Shown here: piece after piece, positions 1 through 10,345 of the stretch
Position numbering within the stretch: the first letter of the stretch is position 1
Layout of the letters: every line of letters starts with the position of its first letter
Assembly (NCBI GenBank): GCA_900155495.1
Contig: FTLJ01000005.1
Location: forward strand, 1 to 28,268
Direction: 5' to 3'
Length of the DNA: 28,268 nt
Source of the DNA: Porogramme epimiltina
Lineage: Eukaryota > Basidiomycota > Agaricomycetes > Polyporales > Polyporaceae
Translations under genes and position numbers: made by a program
Notes under the pieces: generated by a model
Told to the model about the DNA's origin: nothing
Database searches by the model: none
The model's input: only the letters and a program-made list of their open reading frames with translations

Positions 1-10
1 CCCCCCCCCC

Positions 11-46
<36 letters not shown>
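1..46. repeat. Poly-C tract at the left end of the window
   Basis: A run of C interrupted by one T at position 11. It reads in frame as proline codons into the gene on its right, but the near-perfect homopolymer at the very edge, mirrored by a G run at the right edge, is better explained as a sequencing or assembly artefact than as coding sequence. Confidence 0.9.
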
Positions 47-47
<1 letters not shown>

Positions 48-3000
48 CCGCACCCTCGCCCCCCGCCTCCAGCCCCGTCGCCGCCGCCCCGCCCTCCGCC
101 CGCGCACACAGGTTCGCCGTCCAGCTCCTCGACCCCCTCGCGCGCAAGCCCTCCGCCCCCGCCTACCTCCTCCCCGCCCGCCGCCCGTCCCGGCTCAGCC
201 TCAAGGCGTCCATGTCGACCCCCAACCTCCGCGCCGCGTCCGGCGGCGCGAACCTCGTCCTCCCCAAGGGCAAGCAGCGCTGGCTCTCCGCCGAGACCTG
301 GTGCGACGCGCTCATCCTCCCCCGCCCCCGCTTCGCCCTCCGCATCGTCGAGGGCGAGAGCTCAGGCCGCATCGTGAGTCCGCCTGGGAGCCCCATCTGG
401 CCGTCCGGCGTTGACGCGGCTGGCGCACGGCCGCCGGAGAAGACGTCTCCGACCAAGGGCAAGGCGCTCAAGAAGTCCCAGTCCGCGGCCCAGCTCAGGC
501 GGCCCGAGCCCCCATCTCCGCCCCTGCCCAAGCCACACGTCGTGGTCGAGCCGTCGCAGGCGGGGCCCTCTACACGGCGGCAGACAGAAAACGCACCGGC
601 AAGGGTGGACCCGGTCCCGAACGGAAATGCGAACTTGAAGCCGTATCGGCCAAAGAGCTGGGCGTTGGATGATCTTGCTCTCCCTAGTCCCGTGCCATCA
701 CTAGCCAAGTGAGTTCCTCTCTTATCTTCGCATTGCAGGGTGTTGAGTGTGCGTGTGCGTAGGGTGCTCGCGGAGGGCAAGCAGCTGGAGGAGGACCGGA
801 AGGCATGGCAGAAGCAGGCAGCGAAGTCGTTCGGGGACAAGCGTGCCCGCTCAGTCTCCCGCGCCCGCTCAAAGTCAACGGGGGCCCGCTCCCAGTCTCG
901 CGCCCCCGAACCAAGCACGCTCGACGCGCTAGCCGAGGCCACCTTGCTCGGGAGCCAGCGGCGACGCCCGACGGTGCATGTGCGCGTCCGCCCGCCCCGT
1001 TCTGACGGCCACGGAACCTCGAGCGGTGGCGTCACCACCATGACTGGTACCGGCACCGGCACCGGCACCTACACGGGCGTCGGGACGTTCACCTCTGGGT
1101 CTCAGCATCCGCCGCACTCGCGAAACCGGTCTCACGGGCACTCAGCATCGCTGGGGTCGATCACGCACTCTCGCTCGGACGAATCATTCATGTGGACCCC
1201 CGGGCACGGACGCAACCACTCGCTGGGAAAGTCTGCCCTTCGCATCGTCCGGACGACAGCGACTACAGCGGCCGGGCTGTGCGGCATCACGGGCGGCGGC
1301 GAAGAGAGGGAGCGGGCGCGCACGGTCTCGGACGAGAAGGCGGCTGCGATCGAGGAGGCGCTCAGGAACGGCGGGACGAAGATCATTCACCTCCGGGACC
1401 AGGTCGCCCGCGAGAACGGCCGCGACGGCGGCGGCATCGTCGTCATCACCCCGCCGCCCAGCGCGAGCGCGACGCTCGAGATCGGCCACCCGCCCGTCGG
1501 GCCCGGCGGCCTCGCGGGCGTGTCCCCGACGCCGTCCGCTAACTCGACGTCGGCGGAGGGCGTGGGCATCGCGCTTGGTTCTCCGCTACCCCCGTCCGAG
1601 GACTCGGCGGACCAGGAGCCGATCCGCATCCCCGCGCATCCGTACGCGCAGGGCACGGTGTACTCGTACAACCAACGTTCGGTCGGGAGGGCCCCCATCC
1701 AGACGAACGTGCGGGCGCCACAATCGGAGCAGAACGCGAGCCCGACGAGCACTAGTAGCGAAAACGTCACCAGACACAGGCAACCGGTCGCCGTCCACCC
1801 CTATTCGCCGTATTCGCAGATCCAGCACCCGTACGCCGCTATCACGGGCAACAACCCCGCTTCGGGCTCGCAGGCTGGCAAGCTTCGCTCCAAACAGTTC
1901 CTGGACGCCCGCCCGTCGCCTCTGTCGAGCATGTTCGCGGAGCTCAGCCCGGGCACCATTCGGGAGATCATGCCGGACGAGATCCAATACTCTCCTTATA
2001 TCGCCACGCCGCCTATTCGCATATCCGAGTTCACGGCGCACAACGAGTCCTCCGACCAGCCTTCCAAGACGAACTCGGACTCTCCGTCACTCCAGCCTTC
2101 GAGTGTGTCTGGCCACCCGTATGGGCCTCAGTCAAAGCGCACGAGCGAGTGGGAGTTTGGAGATGCCCTCACCCACACGTTACGGAGACGAGCGAGCCAG
2201 GATAGCGGCCTTGGAACGAGCGAGGCGCACGAGGTCCCCCCACTCCCAAATCAGCCCACGTTTACGCATGTACAGGACGACTCGGAAGACATGGTTGTGA
2301 TCAGCCCCGACCAAGACCTCGAGCAAGACCTCGACGGGGCCGCAGACATCTACAACCCACACTCGCAGTCTCTGTCCGATGCTCTGGCCGTCGACCCCTA
2401 CCGCATGCGGCCGACACGCGAGACGACGTTTGCGTCCTCGAACCACACGCTCGCGTCGTCGCCCATGGAGAGCATCAACCCGCCCGCGTTCCGCTCCGAG
2501 CTCTCGCCCGGGCTCGACCACTCCTTCCACTCGACCGGCTCGTCCCCGGGCCTCGTCTCGACGCAGTCCTCCCCGCCGCTCTCCCCGCGCCCGATCAACT
2601 CGTCCGACGACCTCGAGCGGTTCCGCGACCTCTTCTACCGCCCGCCCGAGCGGCGCACGCCGTCGTCGTCGGACGACGTCTCGCGCCCGAGCATGTCGCG
2701 CAAGGGCAGCGGGAGCATCCCGATCGAGCTCAGCGCCGCGCGCAGCACGTGCTCCCTCAGCGGCCTTACGACGCTCGCGCGCCAGCTGAGCGTCAACCTC
2801 GGCGAGCTGCAGGACCAGGAGGACGCGGACGCGATAGCGGCCGAGTACGAGGGGCGCGATTCGCCGATGTGGGCTGCCCACTATCCTGGCGTGCGGACTA
2901 GCGACGGGCAATTGCCCGAGCTGCGCTCGCAGTCGTCTTCTCGGTCGGGTTTCAGGCGTGAGGGCGTGCCGTCGCCGTTGCGCCTGCCTATCGATGCGGA

Positions 3001-3595
3001 CCTTGCGCTCTCACAGCCCATCGACGTCGTCCCGGAGGATGTGGAGTCGTCTCGTGCTTCCTCGTTGCTTGAGATGCCGCTTGAGGATGACCCTGCGCGT
3101 ACGTCCCATTATTCAGCTACTCCGCCTTCTCTAACTGACGTTCTACTCGCAGATATGCGCGTGGGCGAGATCGAAGCCGTCTCTACACCATCCGTGTTCA
3201 AGCAGCCACAACGATTCTCAACCCACCTCGACCACTTCGAGACAGAACTCAGCCCGACGGACACCCAATCGCCTCAATCGCGCCGCGTCATCTCCCAGGG
3301 GTCCAGCCTCGGCGTGCCCGTCTCCTCAGACGCGGCGCGCTCGAGCTTCATGACCAACACCTCGGGCATGTCGCGCCTCTCCGACTTCCCAGCGCCACCC
3401 TCCCAGATCACCGCGTCTCACCTCTCCATCCTCCACGCCTACTACGGCGACGGCTCGCACATCCCCCCGGACGACGACGAGCGCCGCGACGAGCCCGGCA
3501 CCGCCCGGCACCAGCTCGTGCGCGAGGCGAGTCAGGCAACTTTTGGCTCGCAGGCGACGTTTGGCTCGCGGCAACAGATGGGCGAGGCGCTTTAA
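47..3595 (+). CDS. 3' part of a gene for a large Ser/Pro-rich, probably disordered protein; function unknown
   Basis: Joined from 47-708, 763-3098 and 3153-3595, giving at least 1146 residues; the start lies left of the window or in the C run. I do not recognise a named family. An ordered-looking stretch comes first: FAVQLLDPLARKP near residues 23-35, then KQRWLSAETWCDALILP and PRFALRIV near 70-100. The rest is low-complexity: an RS-dipeptide segment (about 248-269), a Gly-Thr repeat (about 315-326), recurring HPY tripeptides (about 512-675), many Ser/Thr-Pro sites, and a tandem QATFGS pair before the TAA stop at 3593-3595. No membrane segment or catalytic motif is visible. The first intron is needed because frame 2 meets TGA at 710-712; the second is optional because it is open and 3n. 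RS dipeptides and S/TP sites would suit a phosphoregulated scaffold, but that is inference. The gene converges on the Polo kinase gene. Confidence 0.8.
709..762 (+). other. Intron 1 of the Ser/Pro-rich gene (54 bp)
   Basis: Begins GTGAGT at 709 and ends GCGTAG at 762. Splicing rejoins the reading frame as a split Lys codon (AA+G) and removes the in-frame TGA at 710-712. A nearer acceptor, GCAG at 738, also keeps the frame but would leave only 30 bp, shorter than the 50-55 bp typical of this locus, so the 762 acceptor is preferred. Confidence 0.75.
1043..1072 (+). repeat. GGCACC-type hexamer repeat inside the Ser/Pro-rich gene
   Basis: Consecutive GGCACC/GGTACC hexamers encode alternating Gly-Thr. 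A hexamer repeat does not shift the frame when its copy number changes, so length variation between strains would be tolerated. Confidence 0.8.
3099..3152 (+). other. Probable intron 2 of the Ser/Pro-rich gene (54 bp, in frame, no stop)
   Basis: Carries a strong donor GTACGT at 3099, a branch-like CTAAC at 3131-3135 and an acceptor CGCAG at 3152. Splicing creates a His codon (C+AT) followed by ATGCGCGTGGGC. The segment is 18 codons long without a stop, so the retained form is also translatable. Confidence 0.7.
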
Positions 3596-4724
3596 CTGCG
3601 CTGCCTGTCGCCGACCCACTACGGACACCCCCTCCCTACTCACCCCTCTTACTCGGTGCCTTCGTTCGAGTTGTAGTTGCCTAACGTTAGATGTATTCTA
3701 GACACATGCTCTGCGCGGTTGCTTTCGGTTCGTCCTGAGGTACTTTTGACGGATTTTGGCTACGCCGTACATCCTTATTATCTATGCTGCCCCGGCCATC
3801 TCTACATCTTCGGGTCGGGCAGCCAGCTGTAGACGCACACACACATGCCCACAGTCCTTTTGCTGCATCATGTTTTTATTAGTTCAGATTATTGTCCATG
3901 CTTTGGCCCCGGGTTCTTATGCCTTCAATTCTTGTGATCGGGCTCGCATTCAGGTCAGTTCTATACCCGACGGAGTACCAGTACCACCCACATCGCTATG
4001 CCAACTCGCTATTTCCGAGGACTCGAAGTGTGTTGTAGTAACTTCCGTGTCGATATATGACGGCATCCGTGCCTTCGAGTCCTACCAAGTGCGATCACTG
4101 GCGTGTTCAGGAACGCAGACCGTGTACTGTGCGCTCGTACGGGCGACGGCATTCCTGCTCTTGGGTACATCCCCTGGATGTTCGCCTCACAATAGCCCTT
4201 CAGGAACTACCCACTTCGATGAAACACGGACGGGCCGCACACTTCTCCGCTCATCGAATGCTCCGTCGTCATATATAGATGCTGCTGGGAGACAGGGAAC
4301 CGTGCGTGTTCGTAGCCAAACGTGATGAACCATTAGGTCGTAATCCGGGATACGGGTGTGGTGCGACTGTACAGTGTGAACGATGCGAGGCAGGACGAGA
4401 ACGATACGAGACAGGTGACTGACACATGGTGGAGGGGAGGGAAGCTACCAGACGGGGCAGGGGCCGAGACGTGAAGGTCCAGGGTATATACACGACATGA
4501 TATACTGTATTCCGACTGGACGAGGCGAACAAGAAGACGTGACCGAGCACGGCGAGATAGAGACAAGAGACGAGTCCGGCGTGGGCACGTACGACCTAAC
4601 GTCACGCACACCCATGGGCCCGAGAGTTCCTTCCGAGACTCTAAGCGGATCCGAAACCACTGTGGAAACGTGCATGGCCTACACCACACTCCGTCTCCCA
4701 TTGGACTATATGGCTAGGAGGGGC
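3596..4724. other. Convergent intergenic region (two 3' flanks)
   Basis: Lies between the stop codons of two genes that face each other and must hold both 3' untranslated regions. Open frames here (for example 3756-4325 on the plus strand) have no protein-like composition and no splice context, so I call no gene. TATA-like AT patches around 4484-4505 are unsupported as a promoter. Confidence 0.6.
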
Positions 4725-7700
4725 TCACCGAAGCGAGCCCTTGGACGAGCGCGAGGCGATCGACTGGGCCATCGACGGCGCCATCGACGGGACGGACGGA
4801 ATGCCAGACGGCACGGAGGCCATAAGGGGCGGCTCAAGGTCGCCGATATCGCTCGTGCCGGCGGCGACCTGGCTCGCAGCACGGATGGAGACGAGCACCT
4901 CCTTGCAGTACTTGAGCTTGTCGACGAGGCGCTGCGCGAACTTCGCACGCTCGGGGTCCGGGTGGGGCGGGCGAAGTGCAGCAGCGCATACGTCGGCGAG
5001 GGTGTAGCGCGTGAGCGCGTAGTCGCGGTCGATGTGGGTCACGAGGCGGCCGGAGGCGGAGAGGATGACCTTCGAGTGGTCGTAGAAGTTGAACTGGAGG
5101 ACGTCGTGCGAGAGCTTGAAGACGATGACGTGCTTCATGCGGAGGTACTTCTGCACAAAGTCCATGCCCTTCGTCCGGTCGAGGTCCTCGTACACGTAGT
5201 CGTGGTCGCCGTAGAGCCGGTCCATGATGTAGCGCTCGAAATGCTTGAGGAGGTAGACCTTGCTCTTGAGCTCCTCGGGGTAGTCAGCGACCGTGTGGTT
5301 CTTGCGAACGTAGACGGAGCCCTGGCGGCGCGACGTGATGTAGTCGAAGTGGCTATGACCCATCATGAGCACAAGACGTCAAGAAAAGGCAGCTGAGATA
5401 CATACCACTTGTCAGCGGAGAGGACCATGGTCGTGCTGTCGTTGAAGTACACGCCGACGGAGCCATCCGTGAGGGCGTATCCCATGCCGTACTTGTTGCA
5501 GTAGTCGACCCAGGAGACGATGAACGGCTGGGCGTCAGGCAAGTTTGCGTCCTCCCGCGGGTCCCGGAACAACCTCCCCATCGACAGCGCGTCAAACGCC
5601 GTGCACAGCGTCTGTGCCGCAGCGTCGAACCCATTCTGGCGGATGGGCAGACCCGCAGGCGGCGGCATCTCCTCGCGCTGGCGCTGCTGCTCCTTGACAA
5701 GCAGATCCGGGCGTGGGCGTTGTTCTCGCTCTTTGGCCAGCGCCTCCGAAAGCCGCCACTCCTTCATCTTCTCCTGCTCGCGCTTCTCCTCCCTCATCCG
5801 CTCGCGCTCCTTCTCTTTCTCCCGCTCCCGCTCGTACGCCCGCTCGCACTGCTCCCTCTCCTTCTCCCGCTCCTTCTCCTTCAGTAACCGCGCAGCGTCC
5901 CGCGTCCGGCTCGGCGGAGGCACGTTCTCCTCGTCGTCGTACCCATGCCCACGTTCGCGTTCGCCGCGCTCGTTGAACCCGAACACGGACCCAGTAGCGC
6001 TCGGCGGGCCCGCAGGCACCATCTGCGCAACAATGCGCGCCTTCTGGCTCTCGATCTCCTTCGTCCGGATCTCGTGCACTCGCGCCGCGAACCCGTCCGG
6101 CTCCGCCTCGTCCTGCTCTGCGATGCCGATGAGTGCCGCATTGTTGTTGCGCGCACGCGGCGGGGACTTGACGCCGGATGGATCCTTCGCCGCCTGCAGC
6201 TTCCGCAGCAGCGGCTGCTCAGTGATGCGGGCAGACGAGCCGCCAGGGTTCGCTTGAGGGGCGACGATGAGAGGCTGGCGGGCGGAGGAAAGGAGTGCGG
6301 AGATGGGTGAGCCGGGCTGTACGGCCTTCTGGAACTCCTTCTCCTGCTGGGCGAGGGTGGACGTGACGCGCTTGGTCGGGGCACCGCTAGCGGACGGTGC
6401 GCTGGGGACGGCGATGCTTGTTGTCTGGTCGTCGTCGAGCAGGGCTTGGCGGCGCAGGCGTGACAGGTTCGTGGTAGACACATGCTGGACGACGTGCGAG
6501 AAGTCCGGGGGGCCGTCGTGGGCGGACGTCGGGATGTAAGGGGGAACAATACCGGAAGTGAACCACTTGTGGTCGACGATCTCATGCAGTGTAGGGCGCT
6601 GTTGCGGGTCGGGGGTGAGGATCTGCTGGATGAGCTCCTGGACGAGGCTGGAAACTATGCGGTCGGCCGGGAACTCGTAGTCGTTTTCACGGATACGCCT
6701 TCGGGGGGTCTTAGTGTCCGTGCATAACAAGATAGAGGGACAACTCACGTGTAGATGGCTTTCACGTCTTTGGTCTGGAAAGGGGGGCGGCCAATGACGA
6801 GGGTGTACAAAATGACACCGATAGACCAAGTGTCCACCTCGAAGCTGTGACCGTTCACCGTATCGAACAGAACCTCCGGCGCGATGTAGTTGGGGGTGCC
6901 GCAAATGGTCTTCTTCCGTTCTCCCGGCTGTTCGATGAGAGCGGCGAGACCAAAGTCTCCCACCTTCACGTTCATGTTGCGGTCGAGGAAGATGTTGCCG
7001 AGTTTGAGGTCACGATGGATGACCTGGTGGGTGTGCATATAGTGACAAGCACCGATGAGTTGCACCATGAAGAAACGAGCTTCGGGCTCAGTGAACCGTC
7101 TTCGGCGGCGAAGCATGTCCATGAGGGATCCGTTATGGCACAGTTCGAGGGTCATGTAGACGTTGTCGGTGTCTTCGAAACATTCTTGAAAACGAACGAT
7201 GTTGGGGTGGTCGAGTGACTTGTGAATCTTGATTTCTGCGTAAAGCTGAGACACCTGGTGTTAGCCACGGGTCGAGTAGGCGTGGGGCTGACACCTCACT
7301 TTTGTTTTGGCTTTCTTAGTTTTGAGAGATGACTTCGTGACTACCTTACATGCGGACCTTTGCCCACGGTTGTCTTGAACTTCGTAAACGCGTGCGAAAC
7401 CGCCCTAGACAGAGAGTTAGCGTTCAGGTTCCCCCCCAAAAAAGCTTAGACGCGTAAAATAACAGTCGAACAGCTCAGAAGCGTGACCAGAATGCGTTCT
7501 ATGGTAGCAAGTCCGACAGTTGACAGTTGGTTCGTCCTCATGTCTCAAGAAAATGAAGACGAAGGGATACAGAGAATGCAATAACGCTAGCCCTCGCGTG
7601 AAAAATTCAGTTCGCGTGCACGAACAATTATTGTTACGTATGAGGGAAAGATGGTATTGAACATAGCCCCCCAAAGGATGCGTGCGTTCGATGGCTCCAT

Positions 7701-8088
7701 GACAACTGAACCGGTGGTCCATAACCAGCCCGTAGCTCAAGGGATAAATGGAAGGTGTTGGCAAGAAGATGGAACGTTGGGCACAGAGTAGGAAGGAGAG
7801 GTGAAAAGAATAAGGACATACCTCGCCGAGCATGCCTACACGCATAAACTCGAGAGAGCGGGTCTTGTCTACAATAATCTTAGGCGGAGAGGGTGGAGGG
7901 ACCTTGGCGTTCTGCCTGGGCAGAGGCGGCGAGGACTGTTGCTTGGGCTGCTCCTGTTGCTTGGGAGGAGTCGCCGGTCGCGGCGGGGGGTGGTGGCGGC
8001 CCTGGTTGGCGACATGAGGGTTGACGGAGGCGAGGGGGTGTCGGCGGGGGACGGGGGGAATAGCAGTGTTGTAAAGAGGGGCAGACAT
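4725..8088 (-). CDS. plo1: Polo-like kinase (PLK1/Cdc5/Plo1 family), five exons, 929 aa
   Basis: Mitotic Ser/Thr kinase acting at spindle poles, kinetochores and the division site. Exons in transcript order: 8088-7822, 7404-7300, 7245-6749, 6698-5406, 5352-4725 (2790 nt with TGA). Residues 1-80 are Pro-rich. The kinase domain spans about 82-336: glycine loop [11 protein letters not shown] (87-97), ATP-binding K109, helix-C E128, HRDLKLGN with D203, DFG at 221-223, and GTPNYIAPE preceded by T237, the equivalent of activating T210 of human PLK1. An RxxL at 373-376 could be a destruction box. Residues about 557-632 form a Lys/Glu/Arg-rich, probably helical linker. Polo box 1 starts near 684 with W686; polo box 2 spans about 783-880 and has the DHSK motif (H813, K815). 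These match the phosphopeptide-binding W414/H538/K540 of PLK1. The protein is longer than yeast Cdc5 (705 aa), mainly through the N-terminus and linker. Start: the ATG opens the frame that joins the glycine loop. Confidence 0.95.
5353..5405 (-). other. Polo kinase intron 4 (53 bp, inside polo box 1)
   Basis: Donor GTATGT at 5405 and acceptor CATAG ending at 5353 on the minus strand. The split codon becomes TGC (C721), joining [13 protein letters not shown] to HFDYI, the expected continuation of polo box 1. Without splicing the frame ends within the intron region. Confidence 0.88.
6699..6748 (-). other. Polo kinase intron 3 (50 bp)
   Basis: Donor GTGAGT at 6748; the acceptor is a non-pyrimidine AAG ending at 6699, weaker than usual. 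The choice is forced by homology: it joins KAIYT to [10 protein letters not shown], the conserved kinase subdomain X sequence. Confidence 0.85.
7246..7299 (-). other. Polo kinase intron 2 (54 bp) with two in-frame acceptors
   Basis: Donor GTGAGG at 7299; acceptor CTCAG ending at 7246 gives [13 protein letters not shown], the expected kinase subdomain II-III sequence. A second acceptor ACCAG lies 9 nt upstream and would add Val-Ser-Gln without changing the frame. Confidence 0.8.
7405..7821 (-). other. Polo kinase intron 1 (417 bp), splitting the glycine-rich loop
   Basis: Donor GTATGT at 7821 and acceptor GTCTAG at 7405 with CTAAC 14 bases upstream. It separates LGE from GGFARVYE. It is about eight times longer than the other introns and AT-richer: the row 7621-7680 has 25 G/C of 60. 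The exon-1 frame stays open through nearly all of it, and the first stop is the TAA of the branch-site CTAAC. Confidence 0.88.
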
Positions 8089-8420
8089 CGTGTAGGCCTA
8101 ACACCGTAGATGTCGATGACTGTGCAGCTCCTGGGGCCTTGAGGACGTCGTTGGACGAGAAACAGAGAAACGCGACCAGCCACAGCGTGCTGGAGGCATG
8201 TCGGCCGTGTTAGGTAAGCGCACGTGATGGTTCGACTTCTCGCGTAGCGCGTTTCGTCAGGTGATCGCGACTCGTGCGAACGCCTGCCAGCCTCCTTCCT
8301 CATTCGCTTCTTTGCACTTTCGATCCTTACCACATGCACGTTTGTGCTCTTGTTTCGACTTACCGGATGCGAACCTCTCCATAATATGATACGCCAATGT
8401 TTCCTTTGTTCTTTGTCAAG
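8089..8420 (-). promoter_or_regulatory. Upstream region of the Polo kinase gene
   Basis: Region preceding the kinase ATG. A palindromic CACGTG lies at 8221-8226, and an inverted CCAAT core (GCCAAT on plus) at 8392-8397. CGAAACGCG-like sequence near 8242-8257 resembles fungal cell-cycle boxes only loosely. A possible 5'-leader intron runs 8363-8190 on the minus strand: GTAAGT donor, CTAAC at 8213-8209, CTCCAG acceptor. No transcript data support these; they are pattern matches. Confidence 0.4.
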
Positions 8421-9559
8421 AAGAAGGCAAATCGCTCGCTTGCACCCGCGGTTGTGACCGCCCGAAGGAAGTGTCGTCAAATGAGAGCGCCACACATTCA
8501 CACTGAAACTCAACGAAGGAAACCTTCGAGAAGCTCATGTCTCTCCTTCACTAGAAATGGGTGGCCGTTCTTATCAACATAGATGTTCCTACAACTTCTG
8601 TGAGTGTCTCCCACAACCTGCTAACTCGTCCCTAATTCTCTATTTCCTTCAGTTTCCCACATGTATGCTTCGTAGTCTCCCCGCAAATTTGACCGTTGTG
8701 CGACATAAAGGCTCCTGGATGTGCCTCGCCCGCTCTCACCCTGGGTGAAGCGTTGAAACTGTTCTGTGAAGGAGGCCCGCGTTGCCCCGCAAGGTCTTCT
8801 AACAACTACCGTACGCTTCCATCTTGATACTAAGCCATTCGCGCCTTATTGACTGAAGAATTGTAGATGATAGGAACGAACAATCACTGCATGACCCTCT
8901 GGCTAGGCATCACCTTTACCTCACGACCTTTACCTCACAACAGAACATCCCTGGACGCATTTAAGAACGCGCCGACAATAACTAGCGGAGTGTTCCTAGT
9001 ACATATCAATTGAGTCCACTAAGTTGGGGACGACCTACAAATTGTTCATCTACCGCCCGGCTTCCGTATAGTCAACATAGATGGTCGCCCCGAACGACGG
9101 TGTGCGTTGCTCCTCACCAATAACTGTTCTGTTCAATGATTCACGTCTTGTGATGCAGCTGCCAAGTTCAGGGCCACCAACATCCAGCTTTCAATTTGTA
9201 GTTGGATACCGATCACTCCTCTTGCGTCATCCTCTCCCACCTCGTCACAGGCACGAATGGCCCGAGTCGGATCAAGAAGGTGACCCCTCGGGGCTATACA
9301 CGGCATCCCTTCCTCCGAAGTGTGGTAGCGATCGCGCGGTGTGTCCCACTTCACCACAGGGGCGTGACAAAAGGTAAGCGACGGCACCTCAAGCGAGCCG
9401 ATGGCAAATTCCGCTCTTCTTTAACCTCATGGCACTCAATTTTACTCGCCTTTTCTGCTTCTCAGCCCGGCAATACTGTCGCCTGCTCAACAAAGGCGAG
9501 CACCGACTCAAAATTCTTTCTACTCGTTGCCGTCGCCAGAGCTCAATATCAATATTCGT
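8421..9559. other. Intergenic region without a supported gene
   Basis: Composition is moderate, unlike the GC-rich DNA further right. Open frames of 60-160 codons occur on both strands but show no family motif, splice structure or coding bias that I can defend. One short direct repeat is visible: ACCTTTACCTCAC twice in tandem at about 8911-8938. Confidence 0.55.
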
Positions 9560-10150
9560 CCACGGGTCGACGGAAGCTCTCGATTTCCGACGGAAAGGGG
9601 ACGCATACTCGCCTCGGGTGCGGACGTGCCACATTCGTCATGTCCTCGCGCTCCAGGGCAGTCCACCACACACCCATCGGCCGCGTCAGATGATCAATCA
9701 GATATTCCACGATAACGTCCTGCGCAGACCGATCATCCAGCTCGGAGCAAATACGGATCTCGTCTTCTGGTCACCCTCCACCTTTCGTCCCCCAGTGTTC
9801 TCGTCGATCGTCAACGCCAGACTGCCTCCGCATGTCCTCGTACATACGCGCTTCCTCAACACGATCATCACACCCTCGAAGACATCCCGTGCTGCGTCCC
9901 ATGCCCCACACGTCTGCCTCCGATTTCGAGGGAGCATTCGGCGCGAACGCGATGGCGACATCCACCGGAATTAATGTATAGGAGCGCCCGGACCACAGGA
10001 GGCGCTAAAAAGGCCGGCGGACACCTCAGCCACCATGTGGTGGCCCTTGCGATCGACACTAAGTCGAAGATGCAATTAATGTCACTCACAGCTGCGGTTA
10101 CGCTGCGCCGCCGTGTGATCGCAATGCGGTCATGGGGTGTGCCCGCCGAT
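9560..10150 (-). pseudogene. Possible decayed coding relic with weak protein-kinase-like signatures
   Basis: Read on the minus strand, three open segments in different frames follow each other. The first (about 10130-9990) contains HDRIAIT, then IFDLVSIAR about 20 residues on, then FLAPPVV; the order and spacing recall the HxD, DFD/DFG and APE motifs of a kinase. The second (9965-9771) contains SKSEADVWGMG, recalling the DVWxxG of kinase subdomain IX, at a plausible distance. The third (about 9787-9560) contains SELDDRSAQDVIVEYLIDHL and has high third-position G+C. Each segment ends or shifts frame within about 200 bases and no start or clear splice sites join them. I infer a frameshifted, inactive remnant. 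It could also be chance resemblance; no catalytic residue set is complete. Confidence 0.25.
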
Positions 10151-10345
10151 CGCGCGGAGGCGTTGAGTAGTGGCATCCATATACGGAAAGCCAGCCGGCG
10201 ACGGAGGCAAATGCGACGGAGGCAGATCTGGCGAAGGGTGAGCAATATGGCTTTCAGGCCTGCGCTCGTGGTTGGTTGTTTTGCGTCCCGCCCGGAGAGC
10301 AATATCTTCAAGTGGGACCTGAAACAGATGGACCTAGGTAAGCCT

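Noticed and set aside
1..46. Telomere at the window ends
   Set aside because: The ends are simple C or G homopolymers with no TTAGGG/CCCTAA units; polarity alone is not evidence.
709..738. A 30-bp intron (GTGAGT..GCAG) in the Ser/Pro-rich gene
   Set aside because: It keeps the frame but is shorter than any other intron here; the acceptor at 762 gives the usual 54 bp.
163..1068. 301-codon minus-strand open frame opposite the Ser/Pro-rich gene
   Set aside because: It is the antisense shadow of a GC-rich coding region; the plus frame has splice-supported continuity and better composition.
3756..4325. 189-codon plus-strand open frame with a hydrophobic start
   Set aside because: It lies in the convergent 3' flank, has irregular codon use and no splice or family support.
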